Assembly: GCF_000020945.1 (NCBI RefSeq)
Contig: NC_011295.1
Location: 1,054,001-1,118,000, forward strand
Direction of reading: 5' to 3'
From: Coprothermobacter proteolyticus DSM 5265
GTDB taxonomy: Bacteria; Coprothermobacterota; Coprothermobacteria; Coprothermobacterales; Coprothermobacteraceae
Length of the DNA stretch: 64,000 nt
Position 1 is the first letter of the stretch, and each line of letters starts with the position of its first letter. This document shows, piece after piece, positions 16,230 through 24,831 of this stretch. Below the pieces are notes generated by a model that did no database searches, was not told where the DNA came from, and saw nothing but the letters and a program-made list of their open reading frames with translations. The translations under genes and the position numbers were made by a program.

Positions 16230-16514
16230 TTATCGCTCCTCCTTCACCATCTCGATTACCTTCACTGGACATACCTCTGCGCAAACACCGCAGCCCTTGC
16301 AAGCCAGGTAATCGAATCCAAGCATTTTTCCACCCTTCACGTTCACTGCATTGTCTGGGCACATAACCCAGCAAGTCATGCAATGCGTGCATTTCTCGAG
16401 ATTAACGACAGGCTTAAACGTTCTCCACCCCTCAACTATGTAAACATCCTGAGAATTTCCGCCTTCAGGAACAATCACACCTTCTGGAAGTTCATTCCAC
16501 TTCTGCTCATTCAC
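16230..16514 (-). CDS. porD: Pyruvate:ferredoxin oxidoreductase, delta subunit (2[4Fe-4S] ferredoxin)
   Basis: 94 aa. Two ferredoxin cluster motifs: CTHCMTCWVMCP and CKGCGVCAEVCP. It wires electrons from the TPP site to external ferredoxin. The N-terminal ~40 residues (PEGVIVPEGGNSQDVYIVEGWRTFKP) are the usual PorD lead-in. ATGA overlap with porC. Confidence 0.95.
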   Translation of the reverse strand: MNEQKWNELPEGVIVPEGGNSQDVYIVEGWRTFKPVVNLEKCTHCMTCWVMCPDNAVNVKGGKMLGFDYLACKGCGVCAEVCPVKVIEMVKEER

Positions 16515-17077
16515 AGTATTTTCACCTCCTCGTAACCTCGCTTCAGTGCTTTTACGTTCCCCTCCACTACCTGCTCGCTGAACTTTGCACTGAATTTATG
16601 GCGAAGCCTGGGTTCCAAATCTTCCAAAGAAACGATTCCGGAAGCTCTTATGAGAGCACCCATGATGGGAATGTTTGGTATGGGTCTGCCGATGCAGTCC
16701 AATGCTATTTGCGTTGCATCTACGGTAGCAATCTTCCCATGAAATGAAGGGAGTTTCTGTCTGTAGATCTCCGGAGATTGGTTGCTGTTCACGAGTAAAA
16801 TCCCATTTTCTTTCAAGCCAGAAGTCACATCCATGGCGCCTATGAGTGATTCGTCCACTACTACCACAACATCTGGAGTTCTAATACCATAATGAATTCT
16901 GATGGGCTCATCGCCAATTCTGGTAAATGCAGCAATGGGAGCACCTGATCTTTCAGCACCGTATTCTGGAAAAGCTTGTATGTACTTACCTGTATCCATG
17001 GCAGCTTCTGCTAGCAAATATGCGGCAGTCTTCACACCTTGTCCCGCACGTCCGTGCCATCTAATCTCTAACAACAC
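16511..17077 (-). CDS. porC: Pyruvate:ferredoxin oxidoreductase, gamma subunit
   Basis: 188 aa. EIRWHGRAGQGVKTAAYLLAEAA is the PorC hallmark; EYGAERSGAPIAAFTRI and VVVVDESLIG follow. Start set at GTG 17077, five bases after AGGAGG; another GTG two codons upstream overlaps the ribosome site. It begins 9 bp after the tyrS stop, so tyrS-porC-porD-porA-porB is probably one transcript. Confidence 0.94.
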   Translation of the reverse strand: MLLEIRWHGRAGQGVKTAAYLLAEAAMDTGKYIQAFPEYGAERSGAPIAAFTRIGDEPIRIHYGIRTPDVVVVVDESLIGAMDVTSGLKENGILLVNSNQSPEIYRQKLPSFHGKIATVDATQIALDCIGRPIPNIPIMGALIRASGIVSLEDLEPRLRHKFSAKFSEQVVEGNVKALKRGYEEVKIL

Positions 17078-17086
17078 AGTCACCTC

Positions 17087-18283
17087 CTAAACAAATTTGA
17101 AAAACTTCCTTTTACCTACCCGAAGCACACTTCCAGGTGTGAGCTGCAGGGGAGCCATGGGATCATCAACTCTGGTGTCATTGAGCTGTACGCCTCCTCC
17201 TGCTACTAATCTTTTTGCCTCACTTCTGCTGGACGCGGCACCGATGAATACCAAAAGGTCTGTTATTGTTCTCACTCCTTCATTATATAACGTTTCAATT
17301 TCATATGCATCCATGTATTCAGGAAGCTCACGACGCGAGAAAACTCTTAGGAATTCTTCTTGCTCGTATGAGGCTTCTTCTTCACCATAAAAGAATGAAG
17401 TTATGGTCCATGCAAGTTTTAACTTTGCATCTCGTGGATGTCCAGACAGTATTCTCTTAATCTCGTTTTCAGAATAGTCAGTAAGTAAATTAAAGTAGCT
17501 GGGCATGAGATCATCCGGAATGCTCATTAGCTTGCCAAACATGTCCTTGGGCGGATCGTTAAATGCCACATAATTTCCCAAGGATTTTGACATCTTCTTT
17601 TCCCCATCAAGTCCAACAAGTAGTGGCAGCGTCATCACAACTTGAGGCTCCTGCCCATGGCTTTGCTGGAGATCCCGTCCAACCAGTAGGTTAAAAACTT
17701 GATCCGTACCGCCTAGTTCCACATCGGCTCTGATGGCAACAGAATCATAAGCCTGGAACAGGGGGTACAGAAGTTCGTGCACATAAATGGGGATACCGCT
17801 TTTGTACCTCATGTTGAAGTCGTCTCTTTCTAAAAGCTTAGCCACTGTGTAACGCGAAGCCAAATTTAGTATGACATCGCGCGCGCTCAATGGTGCGTTC
17901 CATTCACTGTTGAACTTTATGTCCACCAATTCTGGGTCAAGAACTTTGAAGACTTGCTCCTGGTATGTTTCAGCGTTCTTCCTTACTTCCTCCTCAGTAA
18001 GAGGCGGTCTGGTCTTGTTTCTACCTGTGGGATCACCTATGCAGGCAGTGAAATCACCGATAATAAAAACAATGCGATGCCCGAATTCCTGGAACTGTCG
18101 AAGTTTCCGTAAGACCACTAAATGACCCAAATGCAGATCAGGGGCCGAAGGATCTGCACCCAACTTTACCCTCAAAGGTCGTCCTTCTGCTTTTGTCTTT
18201 TCCAGCTTGCTTTTTAGGTCTTCTTCAGTGATAAGATCAACCACATTCTTCTTAAGGATTTCAACCTGCTTTGATATGTCCAA
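17087..18283 (-). CDS. tyrS: Tyrosyl-tRNA synthetase
   Basis: Class I synthetase, 398 aa, charging tRNA-Tyr. The HIGH-type motif appears as LGADPSAPDLHLGHLVVLRK, KMSKS as EKKMSKSLGN, and the C-terminal ~65 residues form an S4 RNA-binding domain (VFIGAASSRSEAKRLVAGGGVQLN). TTG start with AGGAGG 10 nt upstream. It heads the por operon; no T-box leader is visible in the 47 bp that separate it from the divergent PBP gene. Confidence 0.96.
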   Translation of the reverse strand: MDISKQVEILKKNVVDLITEEDLKSKLEKTKAEGRPLRVKLGADPSAPDLHLGHLVVLRKLRQFQEFGHRIVFIIGDFTACIGDPTGRNKTRPPLTEEEVRKNAETYQEQVFKVLDPELVDIKFNSEWNAPLSARDVILNLASRYTVAKLLERDDFNMRYKSGIPIYVHELLYPLFQAYDSVAIRADVELGGTDQVFNLLVGRDLQQSHGQEPQVVMTLPLLVGLDGEKKMSKSLGNYVAFNDPPKDMFGKLMSIPDDLMPSYFNLLTDYSENEIKRILSGHPRDAKLKLAWTITSFFYGEEEASYEQEEFLRVFSRRELPEYMDAYEIETLYNEGVRTITDLLVFIGAASSRSEAKRLVAGGGVQLNDTRVDDPMAPLQLTPGSVLRVGKRKFFKFV

Positions 18284-18313
18284 TTTGAGAAAACCTCCTG
18301 TTGTGAAGTGCGT

Positions 18314-18319
18314 TATAAT
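18314..18319 (+). promoter_or_regulatory. -10 box of the PBP gene
   Basis: TATAAT, with predicted transcription starting at about 18326, five bases before the ATG. No Shine-Dalgarno site lies in between; I cannot identify a -35 element. Confidence 0.5.
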
Positions 18320-18330
18320 GTTATTCTACT

Positions 18331-20619
18331 ATGGCTAAATCAAAGAATAAGCGCCGTATTAGGTGGGCAAGGGTTTTTGGAGTAATTCTTCTTATCTTCG
18401 CCATAATCGCGTCAGCGATAGCAGTTTATGCAGTGAACATAATTAGAACTTTAGCAGCTGATTTGCCCCAACCTGACGAAGTAAAGCTCGACATACAGGA
18501 ACCCAGCACAGTATACGATCGTAATGGCATAGTACTAGGCTATTTAGGTAGTAGCGCTCCATACAAATATGTTTCCTTAGAAGAAATGGGTCCCCTGGTA
18601 AAGACCGTATTTGTGGGGTCGGAAGACCACAGGTTCTACAATCACGGCCCAGTAGACTGGGTAGGTATCGTAAGAGCAACCTTGACCAACCTCATGCATG
18701 GATCTATACAGCAAGGTGGAAGCACTATAACCCAGCAGTTAGCTCGTGTCATGTTCAACCTGGGCATGGAGACATCCATGGATAGAAAACTAAAGGAATT
18801 TGTACTTGCTTACAGATTGGAACAAAGGTACACCAAAGATCAAATACTGGAACTTTACCTGAACATGGTTTATTTTGGCGATGGATGCCATGGTGTTGAG
18901 ACTGCTGCTCAGCACTATTTTGGCAAGCACACTAGTGAGCTAACATTGTCAGAAGTTGCGTTACTTGCAGGAATTCTACCTGCGCCATCTGTACGGGCCC
19001 CTACAAGTAATTTGGAGGCTGCCATAAATGGCAGAAATGTTGTCCTAAATAAACTGTTATCCCAAGAAGCCATATCTGAGGAGGAATACGAAGAAGCAAA
19101 GAACCAAACAATTGAGCTTTCCCAGACTTCTCTGGTGGAACTTGATGCTAAAGGTTACGCAATGGATTTCATTAGGAGCTTTTTAGTTGAGAATTTTGGG
19201 GCGGATCTCACATTTAGCGGTGGATTGTCTGTATACACCACCTTTGACGTAAAACTCATTGAAGGACTGCAAAGTTCCATAGAACAATACTTAGACGAAC
19301 GTGATAAATCCATAACTGGGACAGTAGTCTTGGATGACAAGGGCGTTAGGCAACCCCAACCAGGAGCAATCATAATAGATCCGCGAAATGGTGAAATACT
19401 CGCCATGGTAGGTGGAAGAAAATACTCAGAAACCCAATACAACAGAGCGATGGCACCACGATCAACGGGTTCCTCATTTAAACCCATTGAGTATGCGGCA
19501 GCAGTTCAAATGAACATGCTTACACCATTCGACACATGGGTTTCTGAACCGATTAAGGTGCCCATACCAGGTGACACCTGGAGTCCCCACGAATTCAACA
19601 ACACTTGGTGGGGGCAAATTACCGTGAGAGAAGCTATCGTTAGATCATCAAACATAGCCGCTGTTAAAACAGCACTGTTGGTGGGCATCGACGCAGTACA
19701 GTACTATGCAAAGAAATTCGGCATCACTGAAGAGGTCAGGCCGGTTCCAAGCACTGCCATTGGGGTAAATGAAATTACCCCCCTTAACCTGGCACTGTCC
19801 TATGCACCCTTCGCCAACGGTGGATACGCCGTGGAACCTGTTTTCATAAAGGAAGTGAAGAACAGCGTAGGAGTAACAATTTACAAACAAACACCCTGGA
19901 AATACAAAGTTATTGACGAATCCACAGCGTATGTGATGAGTGACATGCTTCACAGCATGTTTATGGGCAATGCCTATACGCCTAAAGCTGCTGTTGACGG
20001 CAGGTTCTTAGCTGGTAAGAGCGGTACAACGAGTTCGTGGAAAGACTCGTGGTATGTGGGTTATTCCACCAACTTTGTGTACGCTCTCACAGTGGGCATA
20101 GATGCTGACATACCAGAAGTCAAGGGAGCCTATAAAAACATGACCACAAAACATCCTGGTATGTGGCTATGGGGATACACTGCACGAGATCTGTTCAAGG
20201 CAAAACTTATCCCAGTTGGACCAGCTTTGAGTAAACCCAAAAACATAGTAAGCGTAACGGTGAACCTTAAGGATTCAGAGCTACTAGGTGGAGGTAGCCA
20301 GAAACCCGTTAGCAGCATCACAAAACCAGAAGCAGTTCCCTTACAAACGTCTCCTGTGAGTTGGGAGACGTTGTCGCTTAGTGCAGATCTAACAGTGACT
20401 TACAATGCAGACTGCTCCACATTTCAGCCTGTAAGAGTTTTATGGCCAGTACCCACGAAACAGGAACCACCTTTGGAAGAGTGTGAATTCATACCTGAAC
20501 CGCTCCCAGAAGAAGAAGAACAGCAAGAACAGGAGATACCAACTTCACCAGTTACTCCGAACCAAACCCCTCAGTCTAAGAAACCAGAAAAGAAAGACCA
20601 AAAGAAAAACTCAACTTAA
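18331..20619 (+). CDS. Class A penicillin-binding protein (PBP1A-like)
   Basis: Bifunctional peptidoglycan synthase, 762 aa. TM anchor at about residues 13-34 (VFGVILLIFAIIASAIAVYAV). Glycosyltransferase 51 domain with EDHRFYNHGPVDW (catalytic Glu), GGSTITQQLARVMF and RKLKEFVLAYRLEQRYTKDQIL. Transpeptidase domain with the SXXK motif in STGSSFKPIEY, SSN in RSSNIAAVK, and KSGT in LAGKSGTTSSW. The C-terminal ~120 residues hold a cysteine-pair segment, then a Pro/Glu/Lys-rich low-complexity tail. The start has no ribosome-binding site (5-nt predicted leader). Confidence 0.95.
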   Translation: MAKSKNKRRIRWARVFGVILLIFAIIASAIAVYAVNIIRTLAADLPQPDEVKLDIQEPSTVYDRNGIVLGYLGSSAPYKYVSLEEMGPLVKTVFVGSEDHRFYNHGPVDWVGIVRATLTNLMHGSIQQGGSTITQQLARVMFNLGMETSMDRKLKEFVLAYRLEQRYTKDQILELYLNMVYFGDGCHGVETAAQHYFGKHTSELTLSEVALLAGILPAPSVRAPTSNLEAAINGRNVVLNKLLSQEAISEEEYEEAKNQTIELSQTSLVELDAKGYAMDFIRSFLVENFGADLTFSGGLSVYTTFDVKLIEGLQSSIEQYLDERDKSITGTVVLDDKGVRQPQPGAIIIDPRNGEILAMVGGRKYSETQYNRAMAPRSTGSSFKPIEYAAAVQMNMLTPFDTWVSEPIKVPIPGDTWSPHEFNNTWWGQITVREAIVRSSNIAAVKTALLVGIDAVQYYAKKFGITEEVRPVPSTAIGVNEITPLNLALSYAPFANGGYAVEPVFIKEVKNSVGVTIYKQTPWKYKVIDESTAYVMSDMLHSMFMGNAYTPKAAVDGRFLAGKSGTTSSWKDSWYVGYSTNFVYALTVGIDADIPEVKGAYKNMTTKHPGMWLWGYTARDLFKAKLIPVGPALSKPKNIVSVTVNLKDSELLGGGSQKPVSSITKPEAVPLQTSPVSWETLSLSADLTVTYNADCSTFQPVRVLWPVPTKQEPPLEECEFIPEPLPEEEEQQEQEIPTSPVTPNQTPQSKKPEKKDQKKNST

Positions 20620-20632
20620 TTCTGGAATATTC

Positions 20633-20685
20633 GCGGGGCTCAAAGTAGACGCTACAGTAGTACTACTCAAAAGCCCCGCCCTTTT
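20633..20685. terminator. Hairpin between convergent PBP and M32 genes
   Basis: GCGGGGCT (20633-20640) pairs with AGCCCCGC (20672-20679); TTTT follows at 20682. The 31-nt loop can fold further through AGTAGTACTACT. It could end transcription from both sides. Confidence 0.55.
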
Positions 20686-20690
20686 GCTCC

Positions 20691-22190
20691 TTAATCTATG
20701 TTGTAAACGGTTCTAAGCTTAGCTGCTAAGTAATCCACAAAATACTGAGGGTTAAGTGGCTCCCCTGTAACCATTTCTACTAGCTCAGAAGGTGTGTAGA
20801 CAGCACCATGTTTGTGCACTTTGTCTTTTAGCCACTGGTGAATGGGTTCTAAATTCCCTTCTCTAAGCAGCTCTTCCACATCCATATCCTTCTTCATTGT
20901 ATTAAGGAACTGTGCCGCATAGAGGTTGCCTAGTGCATAGGATGGGAAGTATCCTACCATGCCACCAGACCAATGTGTATCTTGAAGTATGCCGCTACTG
21001 TAGTCTTTTGGACGTATGCCTAAATACTTTTCATACTTTTCATTCCACACTTCGGGAGCTTCATCTACAGTGATTTCGTCATTTATGAACGCCTTCTCCA
21101 TTTCATACCGAATTATGATATGCATGGCATAGGTCAGCTCATCTGCTTCTGTGCGTATGAGCGAAGGCTCCACAGTGTTCACTGCCTTGTACATGTCTTC
21201 AGGTCTGGCACCAGAAAGATTCGGAAACTCTTTAACCACCGTTGGGAAGAAATACTCCCAGAAGCCCTTACTCCGACCAATCATGTTCTCGTAGAACCTG
21301 CTCTGCGATTCATGAATACCCATAGAAACTCCAGTAGCGAGTCCCGTACCATAAAGTTCGTCAGAAATGTCTTGTTCGTACAGAGCATGACCTCCCTCGT
21401 GCATGGCACTAAAGAATGAAGACAAGAAATACTCTTCATCGTAGCGGTTAGTTATACGCACATCCCCGTTGAAGAAAGACGTGGTGAACGGATGAGCGCT
21501 TATGTCTACTCTGCCTCGATTAAAATCGAATCCCATAAGCTTTAGGACTTCCCTATTCAATGCCTTTTGTTTGTCTGCTGGATAATGTCCTTTCAAGAAA
21601 TCGTTATTGGGCGCTTTACCCTGTTCCCTTAGCCCAGTAAGCAGCTCTACCAATTTATCCCTGAGGTCGCCAAAAACCTTGTCCAAGACAGCTGTAGTCA
21701 TGTCCGGCTCATATTGATCCAGTAATGTGTCGTATTTGTTCTGTTTGTATCCCAGGTAACCGACAAATTCCTTTTCAAAATCCATAATTTGCTTAAGGTA
21801 TGGCTTGAACATTTCGTAGTCATTTCTTCTTCTAGACTCAGCCCACACTGCTTGCGCTTCTGAAGTGAGTCGTGAGAAAGCTACGAACCTGTCAGCAGGG
21901 ATCTTTACCAGACGCTCGTAACTTTTCTTCATTTCGCGCAACATGCCCTTATGAACTGGATCGGTAAGATTTTGCTGCTCAAGCCACGCAATATACTCTC
22001 CAGCTTCGGGTGCAGTTATTAATTTGTACATCTCTCCTGATAAGTAGCCTAGGACTTCTGCCCTACCCTTCACTCCTCCAGGAGGAACATTAACTTCGAG
22101 ATCCCAGTTTAAGACCCCCATAGCGTTGCCCAAAAGTTCGATGCGCCTCAGATAACCTTTGATCTCCTGCATCTTCTCTTCAAAACCCAC
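20691..22190 (-). CDS. M32-family carboxypeptidase (Taq type)
   Basis: Thermostable zinc metallocarboxypeptidase, about 499 aa. AMHEGGHALYEQ gives the HEXXH zinc motif; HESQSRFYENMIGRS supplies the third ligand and the M32-specific follow-up; SPSYALGN-like FPSYALGNLYAAQ and IRPKDYSSGILQDTHWSGGMVGYFP are typical M32 blocks. It trims C-terminal residues from peptides, fitting a proteolytic lifestyle. Start set at GTG 22190, 7 nt after GGGAGG; an ATG five codons upstream overlaps the stop of the M23 gene ahead of it. Cytoplasmic: no signal peptide. Confidence 0.94.
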   Translation of the reverse strand: MGFEEKMQEIKGYLRRIELLGNAMGVLNWDLEVNVPPGGVKGRAEVLGYLSGEMYKLITAPEAGEYIAWLEQQNLTDPVHKGMLREMKKSYERLVKIPADRFVAFSRLTSEAQAVWAESRRRNDYEMFKPYLKQIMDFEKEFVGYLGYKQNKYDTLLDQYEPDMTTAVLDKVFGDLRDKLVELLTGLREQGKAPNNDFLKGHYPADKQKALNREVLKLMGFDFNRGRVDISAHPFTTSFFNGDVRITNRYDEEYFLSSFFSAMHEGGHALYEQDISDELYGTGLATGVSMGIHESQSRFYENMIGRSKGFWEYFFPTVVKEFPNLSGARPEDMYKAVNTVEPSLIRTEADELTYAMHIIIRYEMEKAFINDEITVDEAPEVWNEKYEKYLGIRPKDYSSGILQDTHWSGGMVGYFPSYALGNLYAAQFLNTMKKDMDVEELLREGNLEPIHQWLKDKVHKHGAVYTPSELVEMVTGEPLNPQYFVDYLAAKLRTVYNID

Positions 22191-22204
22191 GTGTATCCCT
22201 CCCA

Positions 22205-23641
22205 TTATTTGATACCAATGAACGGTCTTGGGTCCATTGGTTTGCCACCAATCCTTACCTCGAAGTGCAAATGGGGACCAGTAACAAAACCTGATGCTCC
22301 TGTATATGCAAAAACCTCTCCTTGAGTGTATTCCTGTTTTTGCGGTAGTCTAAGCAAGTGAGCATATACGGTAGCACACCCTGAATGCTTGAGCACAGCA
22401 AAATACCCCCATTGACTTCTGTAGCCCGTGTAAACCACCTGGCCATCGGCAGCTGCTCGGGCAGGGTAGCCAGCCATGGCTAATATGTCGATACCACTGT
22501 GAAGCACAGTGGTACCTAATAGAGGATGCTCTCGTTCGCCAAAATAGGATGTGACAATGGGGTTCGGAATGGGTGAGATAAGGTCGCATGACCTATCATT
22601 TGGAGAAACAAATTGAGCTAAGAGCGCCTCCGTATCCTCTCGGTCTTTAAGCCAGACTTGAGAAAAATCTTTGCTCAATTCCTCTATTTCTAATTTCAAT
22701 GTATTCACATGCGCGTAAACTTCACGAGCACGAGCGTCTTTGTCAAAAGTAGCTTTGTCCAGAAGATAGATGCCAAACTTATCGATGTACTCGAAGATTT
22801 GTACTGGACTATCTTCAACGGTAAAATATCCGCGATGTAAAACAAGACCAACTTGAGGAAATGTCCTAGCTCCAAGAGCCGAAGTAACCTGCTCTGGCAG
22901 GGGTATAACTACTCCTTCTCCTTTAACAGCTCCATTCTTGTTTATTTCAAAAGTTCCACTCAGTGGTAAGGCGTAATACAAATCATTATATTTTCTTGAT
23001 GAAAAACGAATTTGCCTTGCTTGAACATCCAAAGTAACTTTTATCTGTGAATCCAAATCCCAAGAAATGGAAGTTGCGTCCCCTTGCACTTCAAAACCAT
23101 AATTCTTTAAAATGGTAAGCGGAATAAAGCCATCCTCTGCTGTGGCAGTTCCCACTACTTTGAATGTGGGATACCCTTCGGGCCTCTCATACAGGTTTAC
23201 TTTTCCCTGATAGTAGGAGCCCATCACGTAAACATCCTTCAAGGACACACCCAGTCCCACATCAATTATCGTGCTAGTACGCAAAAAAGCCACGTTAGCT
23301 TTTAACGTGCTTGGTTTATCAACGGTAAAAGGAACGGTAACATCCTTATGATTCCAAACGAAGAACACATCACGACTCACCGTAGCAGTGGAACTCGTAC
23401 TTTGATCAATTAGGGTTACGCTTACCAAGCCTGGCTTGTTCACACCGATTCTGAGAGAAGCCTGGTAGTTCTTCTGTACCCCTTCTACAACAGGCACCAC
23501 AACAAGTTCGTTTAATACGTTAACCTTCCATGGGCTGAGGAAATAAAGAGCTACAACGGCTAAAAGCAAAATCCATAACAAAAACCAAGGAAATTTGGCT
23601 TTATTCTTCTTGCGAGGCAAGTAATGGTACTGTGTCATCAT
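22205..23641 (-). CDS. Membrane-anchored M23 (LytM-type) peptidase
   Basis: 478 aa. A basic N-terminus, then a TM helix at about residues 19-38 (FPWFLLWILLLAVVALYFLS). An extracytoplasmic middle region follows with two stretches resembling copper-amine-oxidase-N stalk repeats (FIPLTILKNYGFEV...ISWD and VVIPLPEQVTSALGA). The C-terminal M23 domain has HSGIDI and HLHFEV, the zinc ligands of LytM endopeptidases; GHLHFE-type ends are usually active. It probably cuts peptidoglycan cross-links or regulates an amidase. The start is leaderless-like: TACAAT (23656-23651) predicts a 3-nt leader. It is divergent from the next small gene, with starts 17 bp apart. Confidence 0.9.
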   Translation of the reverse strand: MMTQYHYLPRKKNKAKFPWFLLWILLLAVVALYFLSPWKVNVLNELVVVPVVEGVQKNYQASLRIGVNKPGLVSVTLIDQSTSSTATVSRDVFFVWNHKDVTVPFTVDKPSTLKANVAFLRTSTIIDVGLGVSLKDVYVMGSYYQGKVNLYERPEGYPTFKVVGTATAEDGFIPLTILKNYGFEVQGDATSISWDLDSQIKVTLDVQARQIRFSSRKYNDLYYALPLSGTFEINKNGAVKGEGVVIPLPEQVTSALGARTFPQVGLVLHRGYFTVEDSPVQIFEYIDKFGIYLLDKATFDKDARAREVYAHVNTLKLEIEELSKDFSQVWLKDREDTEALLAQFVSPNDRSCDLISPIPNPIVTSYFGEREHPLLGTTVLHSGIDILAMAGYPARAAADGQVVYTGYRSQWGYFAVLKHSGCATVYAHLLRLPQKQEYTQGEVFAYTGASGFVTGPHLHFEVRIGGKPMDPRPFIGIK

Positions 23642-23646
23642 ACATG

Positions 23647-23656
23647 TATTATTGTA
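23647..23656. promoter_or_regulatory. Overlapping divergent -10 boxes
   Basis: Plus strand TATTAT (23647-23652) predicts transcription starting on the A of ATG 23659. Minus strand TACAAT (23656-23651) predicts a start 3 nt before ATG 23641. Both promoters must share the same 17 bp. Confidence 0.6.
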
Positions 23657-23658
23657 TT

Positions 23659-24027
23659 ATGGAAAAACCAATATGGTATCACTCAGAATACAGTTTCGAG
23701 CTTTTAGAGAACATTGCCATCTTTAGGTTGAAACCTATTTTGTGTATTGGTTTGGATCACGTGCTATTTCTTAAAAAAGGTGACAGCCTTGTCATCATTA
23801 CACCAAAGAGCCAACAGCGCTTAGTAGCTAGATCTATTATGGAGCTTGCAAACGCGAAAGAACTGCAACTTTACTTGGAGGACTTATCGTTTAGTCATTC
23901 GTGCGTAAGGAAGACAGTCAAAAGTAGCGAAAACGACATAATTTATCCTTGGGATCTCATTCCCAACAGTGCGTTAGAAGGGCTACCCATTTCCAAAAGA
24001 CTAAATGGAGAAATAGTTATTCAGTAA
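23659..24027 (+). CDS. Unknown small protein
   Basis: 122 aa, not recognised. It has a mixed alpha/beta composition: a predicted beta-rich N-terminus (FELLENIAIFRLKPILCIGLDHVLFLKKGDSLVIITP), a helix (QQRLVARSIMELANAKELQLYLEDL) and a C-terminal region with one cysteine. No signal peptide or TM helix. The reading frame is open six codons further upstream, but TATTAT ends 6 nt before ATG 23659, which makes this ATG the predicted first base of the message. It shares its control region with the divergent M23 peptidase. The stretch 24028-24139 after it holds nothing I can name. Confidence 0.6.
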   Translation: MEKPIWYHSEYSFELLENIAIFRLKPILCIGLDHVLFLKKGDSLVIITPKSQQRLVARSIMELANAKELQLYLEDLSFSHSCVRKTVKSSENDIIYPWDLIPNSALEGLPISKRLNGEIVIQ

Positions 24028-24139
24028 CAAAAAGAAGAATTAACCTGCCGTCAGCCGCGAGCACTGATGATTCTCCGCAGTAGCAGCTCAATACCCTTTT
24101 CTGCTAAAAAAAAGGCTCTATGTAGCGACCAAGAGTATA

Positions 24140-24637
24140 TCACTTTAAACCAAGTGTTTCCCTTACCTTATTGACTTTATCTTCTGTCAAAGGTATGAAG
24201 CCCTCCGAATTGTATGGCCAGTATAGAGGTCTATCCACAGACGTATTGTCCAGAATCTTTTGCAGCTCACTTTTTTCCACATAACCTATCCACAGAGCCA
24301 GCAAATGGTCTTCCCCATCAGTAAGAACCACTACGGGGGTAGGAGCACTGCAATCTCCAGCAGCTAAAACTGACCCAAGTATGCAAAACTTTTGCAGATT
24401 GGCTTCCGTTCCAGTAATGGCAGGGTTAATCTCCGCAAAAATGGTATTGGTTGCACCAAACATTTCGATGGATAAATCTTTCATTCGCTGGCAATAAGGG
24501 CACGACTCGGTCCCGTAAATCCTCATCTTATAGGTAACCTGGGCATTGCCATTGTCACCTTGGCTGCTGTTAGTGCAGCCAGCCAATGGAACTGCCACAG
24601 CTATAACTAAAACCAATATGGCGACTAGTTTTCGCAC
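24140..24637 (-). CDS. Lipoprotein with a thioredoxin-like CPYC motif
   Basis: 165 aa. Lipoprotein signal: RKLVAILVLVIAVAVPLAGC with the lipobox cysteine, then a Gly/Ser/Asn linker. A redox motif ESCPYCQRMKDL follows, as in glutaredoxins and thioredoxin-fold proteins. The rest of the fold is only loosely thioredoxin-like (PTPVVVLTDGEDHLLALWIGY, with the cis-proline context TPVVVL). It is probably an extracytoplasmic thiol-disulfide protein. Start set at GTG 24637, after GGAGGTG; the frame is open 13 codons further upstream, but those would spoil the signal peptide. TATAAT lies about 60 bp upstream. Confidence 0.75.
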   Translation of the reverse strand: MRKLVAILVLVIAVAVPLAGCTNSSQGDNGNAQVTYKMRIYGTESCPYCQRMKDLSIEMFGATNTIFAEINPAITGTEANLQKFCILGSVLAAGDCSAPTPVVVLTDGEDHLLALWIGYVEKSELQKILDNTSVDRPLYWPYNSEGFIPLTEDKVNKVRETLGLK

Positions 24638-24831
24638 TTTACTAAACACCTCCGCGTCTTGAAGTTCGCTCAACACAAAACGACTGCTTTAGATTATACA
24701 ACGCTACAAAAAACAGCCAATAGGACACAGATAAACCACCTATAACGTAGCAGCCTTCCTAAAAGACAAAAAAAACTCACTGCTTAGTCCAGAGTCAGAC
24801 GTAACCTATTGATTGGTTAAATGTGTTTCAT

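Noticed and set aside
16228-16392. N-terminal extension of porA to an upstream start
   Set aside because: The extension overlaps porD out of frame. AAGGAGG and the conserved MK-ALETN start fix the beginning at 16227.
24028-24139. Possible small RNA in the gap between two convergent genes
   Set aside because: No promoter, stable fold with T-run, or known RNA pattern could be made out.
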